From an uncultured Dorea sp. (lineage in GTDB: Bacteria > Bacillota > Clostridia > Lachnospirales > Lachnospiraceae): a DNA stretch of 27,812 nt. The notes beneath the pieces are model-generated. The model saw only the letters and a program-made list of their open reading frames with translations, was not told the DNA's origin and made no database searches. Below are positions 15,666 to 23,042 of this stretch, one piece after another (position 1 is the stretch's first letter; each line of letters begins with the position of its first letter). A program made the position numbers and the translations under genes. The DNA lies in the NCBI GenBank assembly GCA_910578495.1, contig CAJTRE010000032.1, forward strand, positions 1 to 27,812. Direction: 5' to 3'.

Positions 15666-17229
15666 ACAACAGTTCCTCCTCTTCGTTTCTGTTTTTCTTT
15701 TGTCTCCGTTTCTTCATGATGAACACTGTCGAAGCTATTCCGGCCAGCACTACGATTAGGCCGATTACAGGCGCCATCGGAAAGCCTTTCTCTTCTTCCG
15801 GCATTTCCCCAATCATCTCTGCCATTTCTTCCGGCGCTTCTGGTGCATTTACATTCAGTTGAAGCTCTTTCACCTCTGTAAATACTTCTCCTTCTTCATT
15901 TTCATAGGTCATCGTCATGGTCACAGTGTTATCATCTGTGGACTCTTTCACGCCTTTTACCATGGCGTCAATAGACGCTGTAGCTCCCGGCTCCACGTTC
16001 CCTACAAAGATTTCTTCCGTATCAATTCCAGCGCCTTCAAATATTGCTTTCACATTATATAATTTTAAACGTCCCATATTGTAAAGGCTGCACATAATGT
16101 TCGCTTCTTCCTCTACGGCAATACTCTCCGGATTAATCTGAAAATTACTGAACTCAAACCTTGCGTCCTGTTTTACCGGAATAGACAGACTGGAAGATGC
16201 CTCAACCTGGTTGAAATCCGCATCTTCATACTGCATACGCAGCTCTACACTATACGGTTTCTGAAGAAGGTCAGACTTCGCATTCAAATTAATAGAAATG
16301 TCTGCCGTTCCACCCGCTTTTATTCCATCCAGATAAACAACACTTGAACCGGACGCCGGAAGAAATGCCGGTGCGGTCGTCTGTTCATCCGCCCCTTCTT
16401 CCGGAGCATTAAGATCAAAAAGCATATTTCCTACTCTAGACTTCTTAGATGTATTTTTAAGATGAATAGTCAAGGTGAAGTCATCTCCTGCGCGTACTTT
16501 TGCCGGTTTGGTTGTAAATCCGGTAACAATAACTCTCGGCACAGAACCACCGCCGGAGCCGCCGCCCCCCTCTTCACCACTCGAATCTCCTTCCGAATAT
16601 GACACAGGGCTGGTATCTCCTCCAAAGTCTGTATAACCAGAACCAACTCCCTCGCCGGAGGACTTATCTGTTTTGGTTTTATCTGCTTTAGACTTATCCG
16701 TCTTAGAGTTATCCGTTTTAGAATTATTATCCGAAGAATCTTTTTTATCTTCCGGCTTCTTGACAGTATTCACATAGAATACTTCTTCATCTTCTTCAAG
16801 CTGATCTGCACTATATGCAAAAACAAGCGTATATCTTCTTGCTCCTGCATCGTCTCTCTGTGTAAATGCGAATTTCACCTGCACAGTTTTACCCGGTTCT
16901 ATCTTCTCAATTGTCTTCGAGTATTTGTGATACTCTGTCTTAAACGGCCACTCAGAGTCCTTGTCTTTTTTGAGGTCCGGGGCTATCACAAAATTAGTAA
17001 TCACATCTTTTCCGGTATTTTTAATATCTAACACAAAATCTTTGGACTTTCTATATTCATAAGTCAACACCTTCCCCTTCGGCGCTGTAACTTCCACAGA
17101 CACCTCTTTCTTATCTTCCTCTGCTTTCGTCTGAACTTGAACCGAAGCCGCTGCCACCAGTACCGCCAACGCCAGCGCAAAGATTCTAAGCGCTGATTTC
17201 TTTTGTCTTTTACTCATCCTTTGATTCAT
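15628..17229 (-). CDS. Secreted membrane-anchored CARDB-like (COG1361 type) protein
   Basis: A 533-residue envelope protein. Residues 13-36 form a signal peptide-like segment. A beta-sandwich region (about 40-150) follows, then a low-complexity linker rich in Lys, Asp, Ser and Gly (about 163-235, repeated SKTDKSK-like units and a Gly/Ser run). Next come two or three Ig-like CARDB/NEW3 domains (about 237-455; FTTKPAKVRAGDDFTLTIHLKNTS is characteristic). A C-terminal membrane helix (about 478-500) is followed by a basic then acidic cytoplasmic tail. It lies between ATPase and permease genes, overlapping both (20 and 38 nt), so it is likely a dedicated external partner of the transporter. GGAGG sits 9 nt before the ATG. 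Confidence 0.87.
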   Translation of the reverse strand: MNQRMSKRQKKSALRIFALALAVLVAAASVQVQTKAEEDKKEVSVEVTAPKGKVLTYEYRKSKDFVLDIKNTGKDVITNFVIAPDLKKDKDSEWPFKTEYHKYSKTIEKIEPGKTVQVKFAFTQRDDAGARRYTLVFAYSADQLEEDEEVFYVNTVKKPEDKKDSSDNNSKTDNSKTDKSKADKTKTDKSSGEGVGSGYTDFGGDTSPVSYSEGDSSGEEGGGGSGGGSVPRVIVTGFTTKPAKVRAGDDFTLTIHLKNTSKKSRVGNMLFDLNAPEEGADEQTTAPAFLPASGSSVVYLDGIKAGGTADISINLNAKSDLLQKPYSVELRMQYEDADFNQVEASSSLSIPVKQDARFEFSNFQINPESIAVEEEANIMCSLYNMGRLKLYNVKAIFEGAGIDTEEIFVGNVEPGATASIDAMVKGVKESTDDNTVTMTMTYENEEGEVFTEVKELQLNVNAPEAPEEMAEMIGEMPEEEKGFPMAPVIGLIVVLAGIASTVFIMKKRRQKKNRNEEEELLYELDGTSEDECE

Positions 17230-17935
17230 CCTTTTCGTCCTCCCTGTTATTTGTTTCTTCTATTTTAAGAATCTTCCCGTCTCGAATATGGAAAATCCGA
17301 TCTGCATAAGACGCCAGATGATCGTCATGAGTAACCATGACCAACGTCTTCTTATGTTTTCTAACAATACGCTGCATCAGTTTCATAGTATCTTCCGCAG
17401 TATGGGAATCTAAATTTCCTGTAGGTTCATCTGCAAATATAATCTGTGGATTTACAACTAACGCCCTTGCCACGCCTACTCTTTGCTGCTGTCCACCGGA
17501 CATCTGGTTGGGCATATGCTTCTTATGTTTCGTAAGCCCCACCAGACTTAACATAGCATCCGCTTTCTTGAGTCTTTGTTTTCTGGGCTCTCCCCGGAAA
17601 TTTAGTGGAAGCGCAACATTCTCTAACGCATTCAGCGTCCCCAGAAGATGAAAGGATTGAAAGATAAATCCTACTTTTTCTCTTCGAAACGACACCAACT
17701 GTTCCTCATTCAAATGTTCCAAATGCTTTCCTCCAATGACAATTTCTCCTTTGGTTGGCTTCTCAAGTCCCGCAAGCATATTAAGAAGCGTTGACTTTCC
17801 CGAACCGGACGTTCCCACAATAGCACAGAACTCACCGCGATGAATCGAAAAATCAACGCCATTAAGCGCACGTACCACTTCATCTCCGACCTTATATAAT
17901 TTGTATAAATTTTTTACCCGAATAACTTCTTCCAT
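17210..17935 (-). CDS. ABC transporter ATP-binding protein (MacB/LolD type)
   Basis: A 241-residue ATPase with all nucleotide-binding motifs: Walker A GTSGSGKS (41-48), Q-loop IFQSFHLL (91-98), signature MSGGQ (145-149), Walker B IIFADE (165-170), D-loop NLDS and H203 in VTHDD. Its short length and MacB/LolD-like sequence fit the MacB-type permease encoded two genes downstream. The C-terminal tail is unusually charged (EETNNREDEKDESKDE). The start at 17935 is preferred over an in-frame ATG at 17968, which has no ribosome site; GGTGGGAAG lies before 17935. It is the first gene of a three-gene overlapping operon. No convincing promoter was identified. Confidence 0.95.
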   Translation of the reverse strand: MEEVIRVKNLYKLYKVGDEVVRALNGVDFSIHRGEFCAIVGTSGSGKSTLLNMLAGLEKPTKGEIVIGGKHLEHLNEEQLVSFRREKVGFIFQSFHLLGTLNALENVALPLNFRGEPRKQRLKKADAMLSLVGLTKHKKHMPNQMSGGQQQRVGVARALVVNPQIIFADEPTGNLDSHTAEDTMKLMQRIVRKHKKTLVMVTHDDHLASYADRIFHIRDGKILKIEETNNREDEKDESKDE

Positions 17936-18033
17936 GATCTTCCCACCGCCCCATACTCTTATTTTCATATGTTACTACAGAAATACTAAAGATTCCCTGT
18001 ATAAAACCAAAAGGTTTTCTTAATTTATTCAAG

Positions 18034-18062
18034 TTGTCATCCTCTCCCCATTATGCTAAGAT
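18034..18062 (+). promoter_or_regulatory. Promoter of the second 87-residue protein gene
   Basis: TTGTCA (18034-18039), a 17-nt spacer and TAAGAT (18057-18062), about 30 nt before the start codon. Confidence 0.6.
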
Positions 18063-18094
18063 AGTCTCAGACATTTTGGAAAAGAGGTATTATT

Positions 18095-18358
18095 ATGATT
18101 TCTTCCATTGGATTATCCATTCAATTTTTAAAAAAAGAGGTTTACACCGGCTCTCACAACGGTATCCGCTATCTGTTAAGAAAAGAGGAGGATGTGTTGA
18201 AAGTCTGCGTCTACCCAGAGCCTTATTGTTTCGAGGCAACCAATAACGATGATAAAACATGGAATGAATTTCCGTTTTCTCCCGAGGGATTAAATAAGGC
18301 GTTGCTCTGGATTGAAGATTACCAGAACCAGCACCCCGAAAAATTCACTATATTTTAA
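18095..18358 (+). CDS. Conserved small protein of unknown function
   Basis: An 87-residue soluble protein with an alpha/beta-looking sequence (YTGSHNGIRYLLRKEEDVLKVCVYPEPYCFEAT, then PFSPEGLNKALLWIEDYQNQHPEKF). It has an AGAGG site 8 nt before the ATG and a good promoter, so it is likely real. I do not recognise a named family with confidence. It converges on the nitroreductase gene, with only 22 nt between the two stops and no obvious terminator. Confidence 0.8.
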   Translation: MISSIGLSIQFLKKEVYTGSHNGIRYLLRKEEDVLKVCVYPEPYCFEATNNDDKTWNEFPFSPEGLNKALLWIEDYQNQHPEKFTIF

Positions 18359-18380
18359 TTAACCGTCCACCAGAAACATA

Positions 18381-19118
18381 TCAAAACTGCTTCAGATATT
18401 CTCCAACTGAACGTGTCATCTCTCTCGAAAAATCACTGTCATACTTTCGGTTACAGAATTTTTTCATCCACTCATCATATGTCTCTTTGTCACATCTTCC
18501 ATTGAACATCTTCCGAAGCGCAACCCCGTCTTTTTTCTGATATGTATTTTCACAGACAATATCCTCCAGCTCAAAACGCCTTGGTTTTTTTCGATTCATC
18601 TGCTGTTCCGTAGGATAGCCAAATACAACCATTACCGCCGGAAATACATATTCCGGCAACTGAAGAATCTCCTGCTGTGTCTCACATTGTTCCATAACAT
18701 CTCCAATATAGCAAGAACCAATGCCAAGACTCCACGCGGCAGTCACCGCATTTTGTGCCGCAATCGCCGCATCCGTTACCGCCAACATAAGATCTCCTAC
18801 CCCTGGATCTCGCGGCGTAAGCCCTGCCTCCCGATATGCCTGCAGCCATTTCAAACAATCCGAACAAAAAACCAAGACCAACGGCGCATCTGCGATAAAA
18901 AGTTGATGGTCGCAGCTTTCGGCAAGCTGGTCTTTCAGCTTCTGATCTGTAATATCTAAGATTGTATATAACTGCTGATTCCCTGCTGTCGGTGCTTCCA
19001 TTGCCGCTTCTAAGATAGTCCTCCTTGCCGCTTCTGGTATCTGACGCTTTTCAAAGACTCTCACAGACTTACGTTCTATAAGCTGCTTTGTAACCTCATT
19101 GATAACCCTGTCTTTCAT
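18381..19118 (-). CDS. Nitroreductase family protein (FMN-dependent)
   Basis: A 245-residue nitroreductase-fold oxidoreductase. N-terminal ERKSVRVFEKRQIPEAARRTILEAAMEAPTAGNQQ (about 15-49) has the FMN phosphate-binding Arg-Ser-x-Arg pattern and the PTAGN loop. AIAAQNAVTAAWSLGIGSCYIGDV (about 117-140) is the central flavin-binding helix. VVFGYP near 170 is the conserved strand. C-terminal residues (about 195-245) are an extension found in the larger NfsA/FRP-like members. It should use NAD(P)H to reduce nitro or quinone compounds; the true substrate is unknown. AAAGGA precedes the ATG. A strong promoter with an operator-like dyad lies upstream. Confidence 0.92.
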   Translation of the reverse strand: MKDRVINEVTKQLIERKSVRVFEKRQIPEAARRTILEAAMEAPTAGNQQLYTILDITDQKLKDQLAESCDHQLFIADAPLVLVFCSDCLKWLQAYREAGLTPRDPGVGDLMLAVTDAAIAAQNAVTAAWSLGIGSCYIGDVMEQCETQQEILQLPEYVFPAVMVVFGYPTEQQMNRKKPRRFELEDIVCENTYQKKDGVALRKMFNGRCDKETYDEWMKKFCNRKYDSDFSREMTRSVGEYLKQF

Positions 19119-19172
19119 TTTCCCTGTCCTTTCTGTTTAATCCCAAATGTTTTCACAATCTTTATAAAGTAA

Positions 19173-19201
19173 ATGATAGGCTTATCATACATGAAAGTCA
19201 A
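19173..19201 (-). promoter_or_regulatory. Nitroreductase promoter with operator dyad
   Basis: On the minus strand TTGACT (19196-19201) and TATCAT (19173-19178) are spaced by 17 nt. ATGATA (19173-19178) and TATCAT (19183-19188) form a perfect 6-bp dyad around GGCT that covers the -10 and part of the spacer, a good repressor position. Confidence 0.65.
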
Positions 19202-19228
19202 TAAAAATACAAACAATTATTATTTTCT

Positions 19229-19417
19229 TTATTTACTTTCTTTAAGCAAAGCAGCCACAACTCCCATGTCAAACATAACAAACAGACTTTTTACAATCAG
19301 ACATACCATCGCTACCTCTTGATTACTCTTATCAAATGGCGTTGTAAACGTTATGTAAAACAGAAACGATAAAATTATGATAACCGCACATAGTATATAA
19401 TTCTTACAATTTTTCAT
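19229..19417 (-). CDS. Small membrane protein of unknown function
   Basis: A 62-residue protein with two hydrophobic segments (about 8-25 and 37-57) linked by a short charged loop. A strong GGAGG site lies 7 nt before the ATG. It is 45 nt after the broken lipoprotein gene and probably in its transcript. No family is recognised. Confidence 0.7.
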   Translation of the reverse strand: MKNCKNYILCAVIIILSFLFYITFTTPFDKSNQEVAMVCLIVKSLFVMFDMGVVAALLKESK

Positions 19418-19462
19418 AAACTTTCCTCCAATAAAATGACTTACTTACTTCAATTAGTGCTT

Positions 19463-20128
19463 TCATTCTAACTTTTTTAACTTTCCAGTTTCTTTCGTGT
19501 GAACTTCAAACTCTTCTGCCGATTCCTCACCTGTTGTCCACACTACTTCATAGCTTCCGTCCTCCGAAATATTCAACATATATTTTTTTGAAACAGGAAC
19601 TCCCCATATTTTTCTAATTTTTTCTTCCTGCATCTTTTGAAGTTTAGGATACCCATTTTTATCATATGATTCATATTTTTTTTACCTTGAATAATATTTT
19701 GAGGGAAACAGTTCTTTCATTGAATCCTGATAAGCCTCTCCATCTTCCGGATATTCACTATCCAGATATTTTATATTACTATCATCAAATTCTATTTTTA
19801 TTTTCGCAGGAACATATCCTCCTGATTGTTCGTATGCTGTATCTTTAAAATTGACATACTCAACCTCTAACACATACGCATAAACATATCCTATATTAGT
19901 ATCATTTTCACGCTCAACTCCAAATATTTTACATGAAGCAGCCCATACGTTCGGAAGATATTCATCATAATAACATTCCATATTTTCTACATATTGCTCC
20001 ATCAAATCTTCTTCCTGCTTTTCTGTCAAATGAATTTCCTCCGAGGATTTATTATCATTGGAAGCACACGATGACAGAAACATTAACATTACACCTAATA
20101 TACATATAGCATGAATTTTGTATTTCAT
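19463..20128 (-). pseudogene. Lipoprotein gene interrupted by an in-frame TAA
   Basis: From the ATG at 20128 (GAGGA 8 nt upstream) the frame gives a 148-residue lipoprotein: signal peptide with lipobox LSSC (Cys21), then an acidic domain (IHLTEKQEEDLMEQYVENMECYYDEYLP, VEYVNFKD, VPAKIKIEFDD). It stops at TAA 19682-19684. In the same frame, coding-like sequence continues for 72 more codons to TGA at 19463-19465 (YESYDKNGYPKLQKMQEEKIRKIWGVPVSKKYMLNISEDGSYEVVW...), with no ribosome site or good start of its own. One substitution to a sense codon would restore a protein of about 221 residues. So this is either a recent nonsense mutation, a sequencing error next to an eight-A tract, or a truncated but working lipoprotein. 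No named family is recognised. Confidence 0.72.
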
Positions 20129-20198
20129 AAATATCATCCTCGCACTGTTGGGAAATATGGAATGATGTTGGGGTCAAAAGCTCTTACAAAACTGCCCG

Positions 20199-20222
20199 GT
20201 CTACAGTCAAATCGTTGTAGAC
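20199..20222. terminator. Hairpin after the 165-residue membrane protein gene
   Basis: GTCTACA (20199-20205) and TGTAGAC (20216-20222) pair over a 10-nt loop just past the stop at 20231. On the minus strand a short T-run (TTTT) follows only after a 6-nt gap, so termination is uncertain. Confidence 0.4.
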
Positions 20223-20230
20223 TGCCCCTA

Positions 20231-20728
20231 TTAGCAGGATGATTTATCAGTGTATGTTTTTAATGATAAATATCCAACAAATAGGAGCATTCCCATTATA
20301 CATAATGTTATATAGTCTTCATCTAAATAATAGAAAAAACACAATAAGGATGATTGCTTTTCAGGCACCGTCATCTGTTTTCCAAATAAATCAATCAAAT
20401 AATTACCGCTAAAACAATTTTTCCGAATTGCATATAGCAATAAAAAATATAGAATTATTATCATCCAATTTTCTTTTAGCACTGTGGAGAGAAGTGACGG
20501 CATTGTTTTTAAACCGTTATTTATTATTAGCTTAAAGATAAAAAAAATCATCGGCATACATAATATACTATAAAATAGCATATCAATAAAAAATGTGCCT
20601 GTACTTTGTTCTTTTTGTATCTGTGATGTATATATAATTGCATGAATAAATTGAATTAGACAAATATATAATATTGATACGCTTATGAAAAAGTATATAT
20701 TTTTATTTTTTGTAGTTCTTTTTTTCAT
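20231..20728 (-). CDS. Four-segment membrane protein of unknown function
   Basis: A 165-residue basic-N-terminus protein with four hydrophobic segments (about 12-32, 48-68, 88-103 and 138-155). AAGGAG lies 10 nt before the ATG at 20728; a GTG nine nt upstream is too close to it. No domain is recognised. Its promoter region (20752-20801) nearly duplicates the one before the 76-residue gene at 22297, so the two units are probably controlled together. Confidence 0.78.
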   Translation of the reverse strand: MKKRTTKNKNIYFFISVSILYICLIQFIHAIIYTSQIQKEQSTGTFFIDMLFYSILCMPMIFFIFKLIINNGLKTMPSLLSTVLKENWMIIILYFLLLYAIRKNCFSGNYLIDLFGKQMTVPEKQSSLLCFFYYLDEDYITLCIMGMLLFVGYLSLKTYTDKSSC

Positions 20729-20751
20729 ATTATTCACACTCCTTCATTCTC

Positions 20752-20801
20752 TGTTTAGTATATCTATTATAGTAACAATGAAAGAAACTATTTGTGACAC
20801 T
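20752..20801 (-). promoter_or_regulatory. Duplicated promoter region, copy A
   Basis: About 50 bp that match copy B (22321-22371) at all but roughly eight positions. Minus-strand features shared by both are AGTGTCACAAATA, then CATTGTTACTATAA. TATAAT here looks like a -10, but no normal -35 lies 17 nt before it. The TGTCAC box resembles -35 elements of ECF sigma factors; that is inference. Confidence 0.55.
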
Positions 20802-20823
20802 CATTTTTTAAAAATGAGTGTCA
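20795..20823. repeat. Perfect 29-bp inverted repeat
   Basis: TGACACTCATTTTT (20795-20808) and AAAAATGAGTGTCA (20810-20823) are exact inverted repeats around one base. It sits 10 bp past the stop of the 403-residue gene, and its outer arm overlaps the TGTCACAAATA box of the next promoter. It could be a terminator without a T-run, an operator, or both. Confidence 0.8.
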
Positions 20824-20833
20824 ACAATATCTC

Positions 20834-22045
20834 CTATGGCATTACATAAAAATCACTTACCCACAAATTCGGCGCAAGAAATGATTTTACTTTCGGAAGG
20901 TCAGATTTAATTAAACTTTCCAATGTTCCATCTTCTTGTATTTGAAAAATTTCAAATACATTACTATCTATATCCGGTTTTAACACGTACACATCACCAT
21001 CAATTTCCCGTATATCCAACTGCGCTAAATCTTCTGAAGATTCCTCTTCAAAAATATAGTGATATGTAAATTCTTTTCGTTTACAGTCAAAATTAATAAC
21101 TGCATTAGGATATGTTGCTGAATAGTAAATAATCTTATTCTCTTTTAGCATTGCCTTTATATGAGCTCCCATATAGTCACTACTTTTTAATTCCATTTTA
21201 TAAGAATTTTCATACGCAATTTGATTGCCTAAAACTTTGTACTCCAACAGATACGGTATCGACTTCTCACCAAGTTCCAGAACCTGATATATCTGATTCC
21301 CTTTCGCCAATGTTTTTCCAATAGTATATGTGTTATCATTTTTTAACATATTATCCCGCATAAAATCTCTCAAGTCAATCTTACCCTCATTACGCAAAAA
21401 ATTCTTTTTCTTTTCATCAAACTTCAACGCTTCATAATATACGTATTCTCCGGATTCTCCATAAAAATTATAAACCATATGCTCTGATTGGTTATCCGCC
21501 ACTATGCCGCCTTCTTTTATTCGTACATTATATATATTCTTCTCATTAAAAAACGTAAGAAGATCAAAATAACCTAACTCTGATTCTGCATAAGCAAGCC
21601 CATGGGGAATATGTTTATAAAAAAGATTCCAGCCTTTCATATATCCGCTTGCATACACTTCATCTGCTCCATTTTTCGATGCAAACTTGTACCTGCTTTG
21701 CATTTCATTATTTGACAGCGTTGCTTTTACATCATGATTAAAATATAGTTCTTCGTGTGTAAAAAGCATATAGTTATCTATTACCGGACTATAAGAAATA
21801 CTGTCCGCACTTACATTATGATTTAATTGATTTCTGCCAAGCACATTACCAAAACTATCAAGGTAATTAACTATCGACTTTTCACGCTTTGTTTCCCCTG
21901 TGGAATAAGTGATAATATATTTTGTGTTTTTCGGAATATCAAAACCCTGTTCATTTTCATGATTTCTGTTGATGAAAAAGTAAAGCCCTCCACATATAAG
22001 AAGAACGAGGATTGTCGCAACAATCTTTCGTTTTTTAGTATTCAT
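20834..22045 (-). CDS. Membrane-anchored extracytoplasmic protein of unknown function
   Basis: A 403-residue protein with one N-terminal membrane segment (about 8-25, after MNTKKRK) and a long, beta-rich extracytoplasmic domain with many aromatic residues and repeated short strands (for example YIITYSTGE, YEYV-type and YHYIF elements). That is compatible with a propeller-like or beta-sandwich fold, but I recognise no named family. GAGGAGG lies 8 nt before the ATG. It follows the 76-residue membrane gene by 21 nt in one operon driven from 22321-22371, and is followed by a perfect 29-bp inverted repeat. Confidence 0.82.
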   Translation of the reverse strand: MNTKKRKIVATILVLLICGGLYFFINRNHENEQGFDIPKNTKYIITYSTGETKREKSIVNYLDSFGNVLGRNQLNHNVSADSISYSPVIDNYMLFTHEELYFNHDVKATLSNNEMQSRYKFASKNGADEVYASGYMKGWNLFYKHIPHGLAYAESELGYFDLLTFFNEKNIYNVRIKEGGIVADNQSEHMVYNFYGESGEYVYYEALKFDEKKKNFLRNEGKIDLRDFMRDNMLKNDNTYTIGKTLAKGNQIYQVLELGEKSIPYLLEYKVLGNQIAYENSYKMELKSSDYMGAHIKAMLKENKIIYYSATYPNAVINFDCKRKEFTYHYIFEEESSEDLAQLDIREIDGDVYVLKPDIDSNVFEIFQIQEDGTLESLIKSDLPKVKSFLAPNLWVSDFYVMP

Positions 22046-22066
22046 CTTTCAATCCTCCTCTATAAG

Positions 22067-22297
22067 TTATTGCTTATTTTTCCGACAGAGAATTGCAAGA
22101 GCAAGTACGCTTGCTCCATATATGATTCCCATACATATATTGTCATTCTGGAGCTCCATAGTTCCTTCATATCCACTCCAGAAAAGTATGTCTGGTTTTA
22201 AGAAACAAACCACTGTCCAAATCATCATCAAACAGGAAACAACTTTTACCAAAACGTACATGACCTTTTCAAATTTCTCAAAATAAGAATTTTTCAT
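22067..22297 (-). CDS. Two-segment small membrane protein of unknown function
   Basis: A 76-residue protein with hydrophobic segments at about 13-33 and 53-70 and an external-looking loop (DILFWSGYEGTMELQNDN). AAGGAG lies 10 nt before the ATG at 22297. First gene of the operon with the 403-residue protein. No family is recognised. Confidence 0.75.
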   Translation of the reverse strand: MKNSYFEKFEKVMYVLVKVVSCLMMIWTVVCFLKPDILFWSGYEGTMELQNDNICMGIIYGASVLALAILCRKNKQ

Positions 22298-22320
22298 ACC
22301 ATTCACTCTCCTTTATGTCA

Positions 22321-22371
22321 TGTTCAGCGTATCTACTTATAGTAACAATGTAAGAATTTATTTGTGACACT
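22321..22371 (-). promoter_or_regulatory. Duplicated promoter region, copy B
   Basis: Minus-strand AGTGTCACAAATA and CATTGTTACTATAA are the same as in copy A (20752-20801), at the same distance from the start codon, and the following AAGGAG...GTGAAT leader is also alike. The MITE-like element begins about 25 bp further upstream (22396). Confidence 0.55.
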
Positions 22372-22395
22372 TAATTATAAAAATTATTTTTTTAA

Positions 22396-22557
22396 ATAAC
22401 AGTTCAGCCATAGTCGGTAAAATAAGCGAATCACGCTTGCATGAATGGTTTCTTTTACCGACTATGAGCGGAGCGCCAGATTATGAGCAAAAATAGTTGC
22501 GTAGCAACGAATAGCACTTTAGTACGGTTTTGCGAATGGCACAGGCTGAACTGTTAC
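22396..22557. mobile_element. MITE-like element, subfamily 1, copy 1
   Basis: A 162-bp non-coding element with terminal inverted repeats TAACAGTTCAGCC (22397-22409) and GGCTGAACTGTTA (22544-22556). A second copy, same length and about 90 percent identical, lies at 27651-27812. Inside, CATAGTCGGTAAAA and TTTTACCGACTATG form a perfect 14-bp stem. GCAAAA (22487-22492) and TTTTGC (22528-22533) close a junction holding hairpins GTTGC-GTA-GCAAC (22496-22508) and GCAC-TTTA-GTAC (22514-22525). A GA/GA internal loop flanks the closing stem (22485-22486 and 22534-22535). No clear target duplication is seen. No transposase is encoded, so movement would need one elsewhere. Confidence 0.85.
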
Positions 22558-22653
22558 TTTTAAGCAGCGCAGGCTCCCACCAGACTCTTTATCCAGCGGG
22601 AGACATTTACACAACTTACTATTGAGAAAAAAACATAATACGACCAATTCCAA

Positions 22654-22779
22654 CTACGCGTAAGCTGCCAGCATATACACCAGTATAGTGGTATCCACCG
22701 TCTGCCCAATTAATGTTAATCCAAAGACAAAAAGTAACAATGCGAATTCTATTCCAACATACATTAAAATTCTATTCAT
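22654..22779 (-). CDS. Possible 41-residue membrane peptide
   Basis: A short frame, mostly hydrophobic (MNRILMYVGIEFALLLFVFG start, then LVYMLAAYA end). It overlaps the end of the next short frame by 8 nt but has no ribosome binding site. It may be the remains of a larger membrane protein in a decayed stretch. I see no family. Confidence 0.25.
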   Translation of the reverse strand: MNRILMYVGIEFALLLFVFGLTLIGQTVDTTILVYMLAAYA

Positions 22780-22873
22780 TTATCGACATATATGTATAGT
22801 CAAATCCCATCTCCTTTATGATTTCTTCAAATTCAGTAAAAGCCACTTCCTTTGAATCTCTATTTTTGACCAC
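22772..22873 (-). CDS. Possible 33-residue peptide with ribosome site
   Basis: A GTG-started frame with AAAGGA 5 nt upstream, giving a charged peptide (MVKNRDSKEVAFTEFEEIIK start). A TAA two codons upstream of AGG fixes the possible starts. No promoter is clear. Either a real small peptide gene or a remnant. Between 22557 and 23060 nothing larger is supported. Confidence 0.3.
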   Translation of the reverse strand: MVKNRDSKEVAFTEFEEIIKEMGFDYTYMSINE

Positions 22874-22906
22874 AAAAATCCTTTAGTTGCCTTAGAAAAT
22901 ATTTAA

Positions 22907-22998
22907 TTGTCAAATTTCATAATTAGGCTTATTAAGATATGCCCAAAATCTGATGTCCTATGTCAATTCAGAAACAATTCTGAATACTGACCTTTTTT
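22907..22998 (+). terminator. Orphan rightward terminator (with a possible short promoter)
   Basis: ATTCAGAA (22966-22973) and TTCTGAAT (22978-22985) pair around ACAA, extended by GTCA/TGAC (22962-22965 and 22988-22991) with a 2-nt bulge, then six T (22993-22998) on the plus strand. No rightward gene precedes it. TTGTCA (22907-22912), 17 nt and TATTAA (22930-22935) form a possible promoter just before it. Confidence 0.55.
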
Positions 22999-23042
22999 CT
23001 CCTTATATAGCGGAAAGTTTTCCACATTCAACACTAAAAACA

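Noticed and set aside
19463..19684. Separate downstream gene after the lipoprotein stop
   Set aside because: The only in-frame ATG codons (such as the one in KMQEE) have no ribosome site, and the sequence continues the lipoprotein frame directly, so a broken single gene is more likely.
22396..22557. Complete insertion sequence
   Set aside because: Only 162 bp with no coding capacity; it can only be a non-autonomous element.
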